A stretch of DNA of 64,000 bases from Betaproteobacteria bacterium. GTDB taxonomy: Bacteria > Pseudomonadota > Gammaproteobacteria > Burkholderiales > Rhodocyclaceae. Position 1 is the stretch's first letter. Each line of letters opens with the position of its first letter. The notes beneath the pieces were generated by a model. That model was not told the origin of the DNA and did no database searches. It worked only from the letters and a program-made list of their open reading frames with translations. Of this stretch, positions 1-10,745 are shown in pieces. The translations under genes were made by a program, and so were the position numbers. The stretch is taken from contig WRMF01000010.1 of assembly GCA_009777245.1 (NCBI GenBank), positions 1 through 64,000 of the forward strand, given 5' to 3'.

Positions 1-99
1 CAGGATGATGTAAAGAGCCGAGGCGGCAAGGACAGAGATCAGGATGACCCCTATCAGGGTTTGTTGCGCCAGAGGAAAGCGTTGTATTTTGGTCAACAT
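1..99 (-). CDS. Partial CDS (runs off the left edge), N-terminal hydrophobic/TM segment, function unknown
   Basis: Reverse-strand ATG at 97-99 reads MLTKIQRFPLAQQTLIGVILISVLAASALYIIL..., a typical N-terminal TM helix; open to the window edge. Confidence 0.45.
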   Translation of the reverse strand, partial: MLTKIQRFPLAQQTLIGVILISVLAASALYIIL

Positions 100-729
100 T
101 TTGATACCCCATCAAGGCGACTGTCAGAGGTCTTGCTCCCATATCGTTTGTTTACCGGAGCAATCGTTACGGGAACTACTTTGAGAAAGCGGAAAACGCG
201 AAGGTAAACGCCAAAAGCCGCGCCAAACTCGGGTTTGGGCGGATTGACCGGACGATAGCTTGTGTGTGTGGTGTGTGTGCAAGAAACAGGCCAGCGCCAG
301 TCTTGGCAAAGACTTTCCTGACGATATTTCCTGCCAGTATCGCGTTCATTTGCATTTACCTGTTACGGGTTACAGCTCACACATCAATGCTTCGACAGTA
401 ACCCAAATACCAATCAAGCGCAAGCGTTATGGTAAAGATTGCGCCTTAAAAAACCCCAGTCTGATAATTATGGACGCGCTGATTTATTCAGAAAACCAAG
501 CCACCGACCAACCGAACTCATTGTTTTGTAAGGGGTAGTTTTTTGACAAGGTGAATAAATCAGCGTTTCCTTATAGTCGCGTAGAAAACGCCATAAATAC
601 AACAGCAGAAACGGCATGATTAATGCTTCTATTATTTTAAGCCTAAAGAATCGGCAGTTTTTTCCGATAGTACACTTGCAGGGCGGAGCTTCAATCCGAT
701 TCCCGCCTGTTTTGACGAAGGAGAGCATC

Positions 730-966
730 ATGAACGTCGTATATGACAGTCCGCAATACTCGGTCTTCACCTATCCGCAGCAGGAAGGGTTTGAACTGTT
801 GGACAAGGACGCCATGCGTATGCTGTTCCTGCAAGGGCCTTTTGCCAGCCACTTCCGCTCCGCGATCAACGGCATCCCGGAAAACGAGCGCACGATAGAA
901 ACCATTGACGCCTTTCTTGAGAACTACTGCATGGACGGCGCGGCGCAACCCATAGTGATACATTGA
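730..966 (+). CDS. DUF3567-like small conserved protein
   Basis: MNVVYDSPQYSVFTYPQQEGFELLDKDAMRMLFLQGPFASHFRSAI...QPIVIH resembles the betaproteobacterial DUF3567 pattern; RBS-like GGAGAG upstream of the ATG. Confidence 0.7.
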   Translation: MNVVYDSPQYSVFTYPQQEGFELLDKDAMRMLFLQGPFASHFRSAINGIPENERTIETIDAFLENYCMDGAAQPIVIH

Positions 967-974
967 GCGGATAG

Positions 975-3608
975 CTACGCCCGCCCCAGCATTCTGGCGA
1001 GGACTTCGTAGACATCCGCCGACAAGTCAGGCGATAGGGCGTTTTCCAACGCAATGCGCGCGTGTTCCCGCCGGATTGGGTCAAACTTTTTCCAATGGTC
1101 AAAAGCGCGGGCAATGCGAGCCGCCAACTGGGGATTTTGCCCATCCAGCGCGAGAATTTCCGCGATCATGAAGCGATAGCCCGCGCCGCAGGCAGAGTGA
1201 AAATGAGGCAGATTCGCGCCGAAAGTACGAAAGAGGGCGTAAATTTTGTTGGGGTTGTTTCGCTCAAAAGCCGGATGCAGGGTCAGATTCCTGACCACGG
1301 CAAGCGTATCAGGGCGGCGGCCTGACGCCTGCGCCGCCAGCCATTTGTCCAGAGCCAGCGGCTCATGCTGCCAGTATTCGTAAAATACCGCCAGCGCCTC
1401 TTCCCGTTCCGGGCAAACTTCAGTCTTGACATAAGCCAGGGCGGCAAGGGCGGCAAAACAATCAGTCATGTTGTCCGCCTCCCGATATTGCCGGAGGGCA
1501 AGTTGCCGGTAGTCGGGTTTCTCCAGTTCCAGGAGATAGGCAAGACAGATATTCCGCAAGGCTCGCCGCCCGGCTTCAGCCGCCGTGAATTGATAGCTCC
1601 CGCCGGGTTTAAGGTCATGATAAAGCGCCAGCAACTCCGCTTCCAGATGTTCTGCCAGCGCGTAACGCAGGCTATCTCGCGTAGTACGGAGCGCATCCGG
1701 GTCAATTTCTCCTTCCCGCGCCAACATTTCAGCGAGCACGATCTCAGCGGGCAAGGTCATGATTTCCGCCACGAAAGCATTGCTCCGCTCATGCCGCCGT
1801 TCCAGTAATGTCTTCAGTATCTTCGCAAAATCAGCGGATTCGTCCGCGCCGCAAATGCGTTTCTCCCGTATCGCCGCCAGAATCAGGTCGCAGGCAAGCC
1901 GCTGGCCAGCGTTCCAGGCGGCGAACGGATCGCTCTCGTATGCTGCCAGCAAGCCAAGCTCATTGGGCGTGTAGGCATAATCCAGTATCACCGGCGCGGA
2001 AAAATCACGCAACAGGGAAGGGACAGGCTTTTTGTCTATTGCGTCAAAGGTAAATTCCTGTTTTGCCTGATCAACGATCAGGGCGCGCGCCGAGCCGGGT
2101 CTTTCCACGCCCGTGTCGTCAAACAGCGCGACATTTAGCGGCAGCAGACAGGGGGGCGCATTCCCTTGTATTTCCACAGCTTTCGGGTTGGTCTGCTCGA
2201 CTGCAAGCGTATAGCGGCGCGTTTGCGGGTCAAACTTTTCCCGCACGGAAAGGCGCGGCGTGCCGGGCGTCGAATACCAATTCAGGAAAGCGCCCATGAG
2301 ATTAAAGCCGGAGACATCCGCCATTGCCGCCACAAAATCCTCGCAGGTTGCGGCTCCTCCGTCGTGCCTGGAAAGATATTCGGCAAGTCCGGCGCGAAAG
2401 TTATCCCTGCCAATCAGGGTTTCTATCATCCGCACGACTTCCGCGCCTTTTTCATACACTGTCGCCGTATAAAAATTGTTGATTTCCATATAGGAATCAG
2501 GGCGCACCGGATGCGCCATCGGCCCTGCGTCCTCCGGAAACTGCGCGGCGAACAAGCCTCTGACCTCACGGATACGGGCAATCCTGGAATCATGCGTATC
2601 CGCGCCGAATTTCTGGTCTCGAAATACGGTCAGTCCTTCCTTCAACGACAACTGAAACCAATCCCGGCAAGTCACCCTGTTGCCGGTCCAGTTGTGGAAG
2701 TATTCATGCGCCACAACCCGGTCAATCCCTTCAAAATCCTGGTCTGTCGCAACTTCAGGTTTTGCCAGCACGTATTTTGCGTTGAAGATGTTGAGTCCCT
2801 TGTTTTCCATGGCTCCCATGTTGAAATCGCTTACCGCGACAATCATGTAACGATCAAGATCGCATTCCAGACCAAATCGCTCCTCGTCCCAGCGCATCGC
2901 CTTCCTTAACGCAAGCATGGCATGTCCGCACTGGTCGAGACGCCCCGGCTCCACGTAGATGGCAAGGTCTACCTTGCAACCGCCTGCGGTCATGAAACTA
3001 TCCTCCAGGACATCCAGCCGGGCGGCGACCAGCGCGAACAGGTAACAGGGTTTTCTGAACGGATCGCGCCAGACGGCGTAATGGCGGCCTTCTCCCTCCT
3101 CGCCGCTCTCAATCAGATTGCCGTTGGACAGGAGCACAGGAAAAGCCTGTTTGTCGGCGCGGATCGTCACCATAAAGCGGGTCATCACATCAGGCCGGTC
3201 GGGAAACCAGGTAATCCGCCGGAAGCCTTCGGCTTCGCATTGGGTGAAATAGCCGTTTTGCGAACGATACAGGCCGGAGAGACTGGTATTTTTGTCGGGA
3301 TGAACCTTGACCAATGTGTTCAGGGTAAACCGGCCTGGCAATCCAGAGAGTTCGCGGCCTTTTGCCGTTTCCGCAAAGTTTGTTGCGCCACCCTCAACAG
3401 TAAAGCGAAGCGTCTCCAATGATTCGCCGTGAATCAGCATCCGCCCGCCTTCTCCTTCATGGGCGGGATTTGCCTGAAAGATGATTTTTGCCGCGACGAA
3501 TGCGACGATCTCCCCTTCTTCCTCCCGAAAATCCACATCCAGCGTGATGGATTCGGCAAGATAGGCAGGCGGCGCGTAGTCCTTGCGGTAAATGGTTGCA
3601 GCAGTCAT
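975..3608 (-). CDS. pepN: Aminopeptidase N (M1 metallopeptidase)
   Basis: Contains GAMENKGLNIFNAKYVLA and HEYFHNWTGNRVTCRDWFQLSLKEGLTVFRDQ (HExxH...E zinc site). Likely start at MTAATIYRKDY. Confidence 0.95.
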   Translation of the reverse strand: MTAATIYRKDYAPPAYLAESITLDVDFREEEGEIVAFVAAKIIFQANPAHEGEGGRMLIHGESLETLRFTVEGGATNFAETAKGRELSGLPGRFTLNTLVKVHPDKNTSLSGLYRSQNGYFTQCEAEGFRRITWFPDRPDVMTRFMVTIRADKQAFPVLLSNGNLIESGEEGEGRHYAVWRDPFRKPCYLFALVAARLDVLEDSFMTAGGCKVDLAIYVEPGRLDQCGHAMLALRKAMRWDEERFGLECDLDRYMIVAVSDFNMGAMENKGLNIFNAKYVLAKPEVATDQDFEGIDRVVAHEYFHNWTGNRVTCRDWFQLSLKEGLTVFRDQKFGADTHDSRIARIREVRGLFAAQFPEDAGPMAHPVRPDSYMEINNFYTATVYEKGAEVVRMIETLIGRDNFRAGLAEYLSRHDGGAATCEDFVAAMADVSGFNLMGAFLNWYSTPGTPRLSVREKFDPQTRRYTLAVEQTNPKAVEIQGNAPPCLLPLNVALFDDTGVERPGSARALIVDQAKQEFTFDAIDKKPVPSLLRDFSAPVILDYAYTPNELGLLAAYESDPFAAWNAGQRLACDLILAAIREKRICGADESADFAKILKTLLERRHERSNAFVAEIMTLPAEIVLAEMLAREGEIDPDALRTTRDSLRYALAEHLEAELLALYHDLKPGGSYQFTAAEAGRRALRNICLAYLLELEKPDYRQLALRQYREADNMTDCFAALAALAYVKTEVCPEREEALAVFYEYWQHEPLALDKWLAAQASGRRPDTLAVVRNLTLHPAFERNNPNKIYALFRTFGANLPHFHSACGAGYRFMIAEILALDGQNPQLAARIARAFDHWKKFDPIRREHARIALENALSPDLSADVYEVLARMLGRA

Positions 3609-3824
3609 ACAGAGGTTCTCGTAATTAAAAAACCATGCGCTATAGCGGTTTCGATTCAAGCGAGCACGCTTTTTCTCCAAGGATAAAGCCGTCACGGTTA
3701 GCGCTTCTCCCTGAGCCTTCTCTTATTCACAGCGCAACCAAAGGCAGGGAGAGGGTTCGTAAAATATACTCGCTTTAGTCGAAACCGCTATATTTTGTAC
3801 GCAATGAGCCATTGACTGGCGCGA

Positions 3825-5075
3825 TCACGCCTTGATTCGCGCCATGGCTGCCTTGACGGCGCTCACCAGTCGTTCGAAGCTTTGCATGCTGGCTCTCGCA
3901 TCTTCCGACGCCGCACTACTCTCGTTGATCTCATGAACGATGTTTTCCATATGTTGATATATGTCCTCGACCACCTCTTTCATATCTTTCACAGCATTCC
4001 GCATATGGTCGCTCATCGCGCCTACGATGCCAGTTGATTGGGAATCGCTCTCCGCAAGCCTACGTATTTCTTCCGCCACCATCGCAAACCTGTGGTCATG
4101 CTCGTTGGCGCGAGTTGCTTCAATAGCCGCTTTCAGCGCCATCAGGTTCGTTTGATCCGCAATCTGGTGCGTCGTGGCGACCAGCGCTTCGAAAGCCATG
4201 ATTGACTTTTCTATTTGCGCGTAGACATGATTGAACGAATTTTGCATATCTTCTGTCAACTGATTGAAGGAGGCCACGATTATCCCCATCTCGTTGTCAC
4301 TCTGGTAATCAACCCTCGCACTCAAGTCGCGTTCCTGTTTTATCTTGGACATCGCATCAACTAACTGATTAATCGGCACAAAGACTACCTCCAGCAACCT
4401 GAGGAACAGCAAGGTAATTATCACAATGGCTGCGAATGACGTGACGGCCTGGAACGCGAGCGCCTTGTTTTGGGAAGCGATGGATGCGCGTAACAATGAC
4501 GTAGTAAAATTCTGGTTAATTTCCACCAGCTTTGTGACGTTATCCCGGATAACGCCGGTGCTGCCGCGCCCTGCCTCGATGGAGGCGGACATATCCCTGT
4601 ACATAACTGCGAGATTCTCCGGCGTTGGGTTGGCAAGCGCACGCTCCACCATATCGCTCTTGCCAGACAGCAACGGGTACCATGTATTCCAGTGCTGCCT
4701 GGTTTCATCCCAGATTCTCTGCGCTTCGGGGTTGCGTGTCATAACGTCATACGTCGCAAAAGCTTTTTCCGCGTTTTGGTTCGCTGTACGTTTCAAAGGA
4801 AGAATACGACGCAGCTCTGAAATCTGCTCGTCTTGCGCTAGTGCCTCCTTGGAGATAATTTCGTAGTATCGCAACACCATTTGGTTGACATTGCTCTCAA
4901 GGTTGGTGAGCGCCAGCACTTTCGGAAGCCTTTCTTCTCCAACCTCCTCCATGTTATTAGTTGTGATTTCCATATTGACGAGACCAATTAGTGAAATTGC
5001 CAACAGGGAAACCCATGACGTAGCCAGCGCCATGAGAAACAGATATTTAATTTTCATGGCATTATCCACTTTCAC
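3825..5075 (-). CDS. Methyl-accepting chemotaxis-like protein (4HB-type sensor, TM, HAMP, shortened signalling domain)
   Basis: N-terminal TM, second TM near residue 210, HAMP-like segment, then a degenerate MCP tip HQIADQTNLMALKAAIEATRANEHDHRFAMVAEEIRRLAESD. GTG start at 5075 or ATG at 5057. Confidence 0.75.
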   Translation of the reverse strand: MKVDNAMKIKYLFLMALATSWVSLLAISLIGLVNMEITTNNMEEVGEERLPKVLALTNLESNVNQMVLRYYEIISKEALAQDEQISELRRILPLKRTANQNAEKAFATYDVMTRNPEAQRIWDETRQHWNTWYPLLSGKSDMVERALANPTPENLAVMYRDMSASIEAGRGSTGVIRDNVTKLVEINQNFTTSLLRASIASQNKALAFQAVTSFAAIVIITLLFLRLLEVVFVPINQLVDAMSKIKQERDLSARVDYQSDNEMGIIVASFNQLTEDMQNSFNHVYAQIEKSIMAFEALVATTHQIADQTNLMALKAAIEATRANEHDHRFAMVAEEIRRLAESDSQSTGIVGAMSDHMRNAVKDMKEVVEDIYQHMENIVHEINESSAASEDARASMQSFERLVSAVKAAMARIKA

Positions 5076-5592
5076 AAAATAGTTTTAAAAGGCGCAAAAA
5101 ACGATGTCGGGAAATTTTGACCGGGCGAGATAACGGAAAAGACGACGACGCAAAAGCGGGCGCGGCGGAAAAGGAAGGCAAAGGTTTACCGGCAGGAAAA
5201 CGATTATCGCAATGTAATATGCCGATTACATAGCGGGTGGTGCGGGTAACTCTTTGATTACAAAAGATTTTTTGCGCAACATTGTCTCTGCCTCCAATAA
5301 TAATCCGGTAGAAATCACCGGACGCCCGTCTCCCTGCCTTCGCGGAAGTGACGGGCTAGCGCCTGCGCGGAATGTTACCATCTAGTCGCCATTTTATCAA
5401 AGTGGATTGTTGTATACCTTCCGCACATAAAAATTTTGGGGACAACCAATAAAAAAACAACATTCTTCATAAAATGGACGCAATGCTGTCAACAGTCAAT
5501 TGTATTTACCCCAAATGATCGAACCGACGCTTAACGGGGAGCACGACAGGTTGATCAGAGGGGGCGCTTTGCTCCCACGCCCAATCAATCGT

Positions 5593-5722
5593 CATTCCCG
5601 CGAAGGCGGGAATCCAGACAAGCCTTTCCGTTCCTCCGGCGTTTCCTTATGGGAATGCCGCTCCTGCCTTGGCAACTTGTCTTTGCTGCCACGCCGTACT
5701 GGATTCCCGCCTTCGCGGGAAT
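5593..5722. repeat. Inverted pair of dRS3-like units (ATTCCCGCGAAGGCGGGAATCCAG / CTGGATTCCCGCCTTCGCGGGAAT)
   Basis: Direct reading; same pair at 33425-33560; single or diverged units near 22302, 35008, 35130 and 62398. Confidence 0.85.
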
Positions 5723-5870
5723 GACTGTTGGGTTGTAGCCTGTGCGAAAGAACGTTTGCATCTGACAGTCGCGCTATTTACAGAAAGCACTATAGATGGC
5801 GCTTCTTTTCGCTGCTGAACGAATGTCCTTTTATTTGCACGAGCTACTATATAGGCCTTGACCAAGGCGG

Positions 5871-5903
5871 CAAAAAAACCGGGGCAGGTATTTCCTGCCC
5901 CGG
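5871..5903 (-). terminator. Rho-independent terminator of pilY1 copy 1
   Basis: On the minus strand CCGGGGCAGGAAATACCTGCCCCGG followed by TTTTTTT, just after the pilY1 stop. Confidence 0.9.
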
Positions 5904-5933
5904 CGTTCGCGTCCAGTCGCGTCAAGCGACGGC

Positions 5934-8900
5934 TTACCGCATCTGCCGCCAGGACAGGCGTCCGGCGCGACCGCTTGGGACAGTTCGTCCCGCAATATTG
6001 CTCAGGCGTTCATGTCTGCCGGAACCGTAGCGCGCTCCGTCAACCCTGTTGTAGGCAATCATGCTGGCGCCTTGGCTTCCTGAAGCTCCTGCGCTTTCCC
6101 TGATAAGAGACACGACGTACTTGCTGTCCCGACCTTCCTCGCCGCCGGATAACGCATTGTCGCGCCAGATATTGGATTCATTCTCGATTCTCCTGAATTG
6201 CGAGACCTTGATCCAGGTTCCTTGTTCGTAATTGAACTCGACGACTCCGCCCGCCACGTTGGAGCTACAGGCTTCGCCGCTAGGCAGGGTAACCGGCATG
6301 AAGAACTCTCTGGTTTGTGGAACAACCACCGTTCCCTGCGCGCGCGCCAGCGCAACCCCCATAGGATGGTCGGTCGTGCCAGTCAGGTCAATCACGTATC
6401 CGGCTTGGCTGGTATAGTCCACATTGGGGTTTCTGCTATCGCTCTTGTCCAGTTTCCATGCCTCCATAGCGCTCCAGTCTCCTTCATGCTCCTGGAAGTT
6501 ATCCTCGTCCGGGGAGTTCTCATCATACACCCGCACCTGCATCTCGCTGCGGCGGACAGGAAAGCCGCCGCTATTAACGGCTCTCCCGTTTGTGTCCAGA
6601 CGCACGCCGTAGATGGATTGCGTCTGCGTGTTTGTGACATCGCCATCTTCAAAGTACTTGCCCGTGCCCACGACGAGCTGATACCCCTGATCGCAATCTC
6701 TCATACTGCCGACGCACATTATGATGGGCGGCGCGGAGATGGATTGCGGGTTGTCGTCCGAATCCCGAGCCTCCAGCAACTTTTCCACACTATTATCGCG
6801 CAGATCGAATCTCCACAGATTTCCTTGCGCGTCCCCGGCGTAGGCGAGATCCATCAGGCCATTGCCATCCAAATCCAGAAGATAGGGAGATCCCAGGCCA
6901 TTACGATCACCGCCGCCCTGCACCGGGATGAAATCGAAACCGCTATAACCGGGGTTATTGCCTTGACCCCGCTCCAGCGGGACGATGAAGAGTCCGGCGC
7001 GCCCGGTTTCGCTGTTGTAGCCGTTGCCGAAGACTGCGGCAAAGCGGTGCCCGGAGCTTCCCGGCACCGCCACGATAACCGGGTCTATGTCTACCGGAGC
7101 GCCAAGGTCAGGATGGGTGAATTCCCAGAGCACATCGTTCGGCCCAATGGTGCTTGTTCCCACGTCTTCCACAACCAGCGCAAAGACCGCGCCGCGCTGT
7201 CCTGCGTATTGGTCAGAGGTCTTGCCGCGCCCGGTGGAGCCTACCAATACCGATTTCCATCCTCCATCCAGCCAGATGTCGCTCACCCACGGCGTTCCAT
7301 CCACATAGTACTGGTGCGCGTACCCCGGTTCGGTGAGCCGAACCAGTTGGTCCAGCAGAGCGCCCGGCACGTAAGCGAATAGCTCGCTTCCGGGTAGCAG
7401 TCCGGTTTGCGTATTGACATTCCCGCCCGCAAATGCGTGGAGCATACCGGCGTTAGCGGCCATGAAAACCAATTCCTGCCGCCCGTTGAGAGCGAAGTCG
7501 CGCATGCGATCCCGATACGCTCTAACCCGCGCCGCAGCGAGAAAAGAAGTCTCTGCGGGCGTGCAGGCTTCCGTTCTGGTAGAGGCGACGCCTCCCGGCT
7601 GGGGAACGAAGAGTCCGGCATTATCGCACTCATACCCGCCGTAGCCGTAGTCATTGTGCCTGTAATTGCCCAAAACGTAGGGCATGGGATTCACACTGTC
7701 GCCCAGCAAGGATCCCCTGTCGCGAAATGATCCGCCATTGGCAGCTTCCTTGTCCTGAATGCCTTTCACGTAATCGGCAACGTCATTGGGAACGGGGTTG
7801 TTGCCGCCGCCCGAGACGCTTTCAAAGGTAGCGCCCCGCCCGCCAGACCAGGTAATCACCCGTCGGCTGTTTGCGCCGCCCGGCGACCCTAACTGAGCGG
7901 TCAATCTTTCCGAGGCGCTCCACACGTTGCCTGCCAGCGGCATGCCGTAGTACCTCCTGCTTATGCAAAATCCGCGATCATACAACGCCTGTCCTATGCT
8001 CGCCTCGGAACAAACACTGTGGGCTGTCAGATCCCCCGTCCAGTCATCGGGACTGTAGCCGGAGATGTAGGCCAGGTCATTCTCTGAAACAGCCGAACTT
8101 TTGTTGCCTGCGCCTGCAAAGCTGCTCCGGCCATCCGTGCCGCCCATGGCGGAGAGCATCTCCCGCAAGGCGTCGGCAAATTCTTGCGCGTTCGTCGTGT
8201 CGAAAAAGTCGCCGCGCCCGGTAAGCCCTGCGTGGAACAGCTCGTCAACCTTGGTATTGTCGTTTGCGGACGCAGTCCAATGCCACGCTATCGGGGAGCC
8301 TGTCCATTCCCCTGTGGACCGATTCCAAACATTGGGGTTGGCAAGGTAAGATTTCAGCTCCGTGGCGGAAAGAGTGCCCTGCACGCCAAAACCGAGGGTG
8401 AAAGTCTGCATGTGCTGCCACCACGCCTCATTTTTTTTGTAGGTCGGCACCGGTTGCGACTTCCTCGCAAGATCGTTAAGCATGTCGGGGCCGGGCTTCA
8501 GGTCGTTCTTCCAGTAATACATGGCCCAGTCCCCCAAGAGGCCGCGCCATGTGGTGGCAAAAGGAGTTTGTGGCGTGTAACTCTGAAAGCCATCTATACC
8601 GGGGCCGGGCGTGCAGTCATGCGCTCCAACCTGACCGGCGGAACAACCGCTATTGGGAACCAGCTGATCGTAACCGTCTGTCATCAGGATCGTAAAGGAA
8701 CGGCGGCAAGTGGACATGTTTGCATTACCGCTCCCCGGATCGGTGGTTCTCATGGGGGGATAATCCATCCACGGACGATCAGTCCTGTAATACTCGCCCG
8801 CCGCTACCAGGGCAGATTTAAGAGGCGTATTGCTGGGAGCAGGCAGACCCAGCACCCAATCATAAAACCGCTTGACAAACCGTGTGTCCTGGCCGCCTGG

Positions 8901-10745
8901 ATATCCTTCCGGATTGTCCAGGAAAGGCAGCACCCCGATTCCGCCTCTTGGCGTGGTGCTGCCTGTCGCCGGGCGACCGGGTCCTAAATCAACAGGGGTA
9001 GCGCCTGGCGCAAAATTCAAGAAGAATCCTTGGCCAGTATTCCCAACAACTTCATCATTGCCGATTGTGCTGACGAAACGTCCATGCCCCATACTGGGCG
9101 AGTTGATGGTGTCGTAGCCCAGGCGGATGACCAGACTGCTCATTTCGGCGCTGGGCTTGGTGGTGTCGTCCCTGTCTACCAGAAACGCGAAAGCCTCGGT
9201 CATTCCCACCTTTGCCGCCATGTTGCGGCTCCTGTGGTAGGAATACCAGTTCATGAAGTTGCGGATCTCCTCCCCGACCGTGCGCGGCCTTGGCCCTCCC
9301 TCTATTTCCACCAGTTCGCCGTCATCGCCGACATAGTGCGTTACCAGATGCAGCCGGGACTGCTCAGGGCCGTACAGATTCGTGCAAACAACCCCGCCCC
9401 ACTCGTTTGTCTCCGGCCTGCAATTTGCGGTAGCCATGTCTTGAGCGGTGCCGGTTGTTCTTGTCGCCTGCCTGTTATTCCCGCGATACTCGAAGTAAGC
9501 AACCAATCTGTCAGGAGTGTCTACACTGGCATCGTAGTACCCCTTGCCGGTCGAATCCCCGATCACGTGCCGTCCCGCATTGCAGGTGAGGTGTTGAGGC
9601 ATGGTAGCCGCACTGGTAGCCGCCGCGCTGCTGGGATAGGGCATCCAGGCCAGCGGCGTCCCGGCAGTAGTGCTTCCAAAAGTGCTTGAGCCATCCGTCC
9701 GGAAGTTGTAGCCTCCCGTGCGAATACACCAGGGGCGGCCATTGGGCGAATTGTGCAAGGAGACGTTGGCATAAGCTGTTGCGATATTGCTTAAGATACC
9801 AGCAGTGCTGGTTACGCCAGCGCTCCGATATGTAAGCCGACATTGTCCATTCGGATTGTCTACGCCCGTTCCGGGCGCCTCTGCTCTGCCGTGATAATCC
9901 CTTGACTCCTCCACATCGGGAAACACCGCCGGACAGGCGCGGGAATACACAATAGACCGATTAGCGGCGGCAGTGCGGTTAGCATACGAAGCGTCGCCGT
10001 GGTTTCTGAAGTGATCGCCGGCAGTTACTGCCCGGAAAGCCCAGTACTCGTAGTTTTCCGGGTTATCTTCTGGTCTTCCGTTGGGGGCGCTGTAATTCGG
10101 GTTGTCCCGCATGGAGTGAAACCCGGGCACATAATCATAGTAGATGGCGGCGCCAAGTAAATTGGGGGTCGCATTGTCGTCGGCGACAAAAGGCACAGTA
10201 GGCGCTGACGTGATGCCGACGCCAGCAGTCGCAAAGTTTTCCACCGCAGTGCTGGGCGCCGTATTAGGCATTATCATAGTGTTAATGGGAACATTACTGC
10301 TCCTTGACGGATACCCGCTTCGGCGAACGCTGGGGAATGCAGACAAGGTATCGCTGTTCGGCATGCGTCTCAGTTGCCCGTTCCTCCACTCTATGGGCGG
10401 CTGGTAGATCACCTTCGGGTTGTAGTAAACCGTGTTCCAAGCCACAGAGTACATGTTATACGAGGTCAGAGAGCTGGTAAACGTACCCGTCGACAATGTG
10501 ATGCCGCTGGGTATGCTGGTGTACGACGAGACGGCGGAATCCGGCATGTTTACCCGCAACATCGAACTGGAATCGTCATGGATGTAGACGAGGTTGGGCG
10601 CGACCAGAGTGCCCGCAGTAAGCGGGCGCTGGGCGATTTCGAAATCGGGCGTGGCCTGCGGCAGCGCAAGGCCGGGGAACAGGGCTACTGCCAGCCCAAG
10701 AATCGTCTTTTGCGGCAAAGACATACGGCGGAAAAAGCGGTTCAT
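5934..10745 (-). CDS. pilY1: PilY1/PilC-type type IV pilus tip adhesin, copy 1
   Basis: Signal peptide MNRFFRRMSLPQKTILGLAVALFPGLALPQA; MIDAS-like YIHDDSSSM; RRSFTILMTDGYD; C-terminal PilC beta-propeller signature YVDGTPWVSDIWLDGGWKSVLVGSTGRG; EF-hand-like DLDGNGLMD. Confidence 0.92.
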   Translation of the reverse strand: MNRFFRRMSLPQKTILGLAVALFPGLALPQATPDFEIAQRPLTAGTLVAPNLVYIHDDSSSMLRVNMPDSAVSSYTSIPSGITLSTGTFTSSLTSYNMYSVAWNTVYYNPKVIYQPPIEWRNGQLRRMPNSDTLSAFPSVRRSGYPSRSSNVPINTMIMPNTAPSTAVENFATAGVGITSAPTVPFVADDNATPNLLGAAIYYDYVPGFHSMRDNPNYSAPNGRPEDNPENYEYWAFRAVTAGDHFRNHGDASYANRTAAANRSIVYSRACPAVFPDVEESRDYHGRAEAPGTGVDNPNGQCRLTYRSAGVTSTAGILSNIATAYANVSLHNSPNGRPWCIRTGGYNFRTDGSSTFGSTTAGTPLAWMPYPSSAAATSAATMPQHLTCNAGRHVIGDSTGKGYYDASVDTPDRLVAYFEYRGNNRQATRTTGTAQDMATANCRPETNEWGGVVCTNLYGPEQSRLHLVTHYVGDDGELVEIEGGPRPRTVGEEIRNFMNWYSYHRSRNMAAKVGMTEAFAFLVDRDDTTKPSAEMSSLVIRLGYDTINSPSMGHGRFVSTIGNDEVVGNTGQGFFLNFAPGATPVDLGPGRPATGSTTPRGGIGVLPFLDNPEGYPGGQDTRFVKRFYDWVLGLPAPSNTPLKSALVAAGEYYRTDRPWMDYPPMRTTDPGSGNANMSTCRRSFTILMTDGYDQLVPNSGCSAGQVGAHDCTPGPGIDGFQSYTPQTPFATTWRGLLGDWAMYYWKNDLKPGPDMLNDLARKSQPVPTYKKNEAWWQHMQTFTLGFGVQGTLSATELKSYLANPNVWNRSTGEWTGSPIAWHWTASANDNTKVDELFHAGLTGRGDFFDTTNAQEFADALREMLSAMGGTDGRSSFAGAGNKSSAVSENDLAYISGYSPDDWTGDLTAHSVCSEASIGQALYDRGFCISRRYYGMPLAGNVWSASERLTAQLGSPGGANSRRVITWSGGRGATFESVSGGGNNPVPNDVADYVKGIQDKEAANGGSFRDRGSLLGDSVNPMPYVLGNYRHNDYGYGGYECDNAGLFVPQPGGVASTRTEACTPAETSFLAAARVRAYRDRMRDFALNGRQELVFMAANAGMLHAFAGGNVNTQTGLLPGSELFAYVPGALLDQLVRLTEPGYAHQYYVDGTPWVSDIWLDGGWKSVLVGSTGRGKTSDQYAGQRGAVFALVVEDVGTSTIGPNDVLWEFTHPDLGAPVDIDPVIVAVPGSSGHRFAAVFGNGYNSETGRAGLFIVPLERGQGNNPGYSGFDFIPVQGGGDRNGLGSPYLLDLDGNGLMDLAYAGDAQGNLWRFDLRDNSVEKLLEARDSDDNPQSISAPPIIMCVGSMRDCDQGYQLVVGTGKYFEDGDVTNTQTQSIYGVRLDTNGRAVNSGGFPVRRSEMQVRVYDENSPDEDNFQEHEGDWSAMEAWKLDKSDSRNPNVDYTSQAGYVIDLTGTTDHPMGVALARAQGTVVVPQTREFFMPVTLPSGEACSSNVAGGVVEFNYEQGTWIKVSQFRRIENESNIWRDNALSGGEEGRDSKYVVSLIRESAGASGSQGASMIAYNRVDGARYGSGRHERLSNIAGRTVPSGRAGRLSWRQMR

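Noticed and set aside
258-283. Short GT-rich run (TTGTGTGTGTGGTGTGTGTGC)
   Set aside because: Intergenic, short and interrupted; no gene start close enough to support phase variation.
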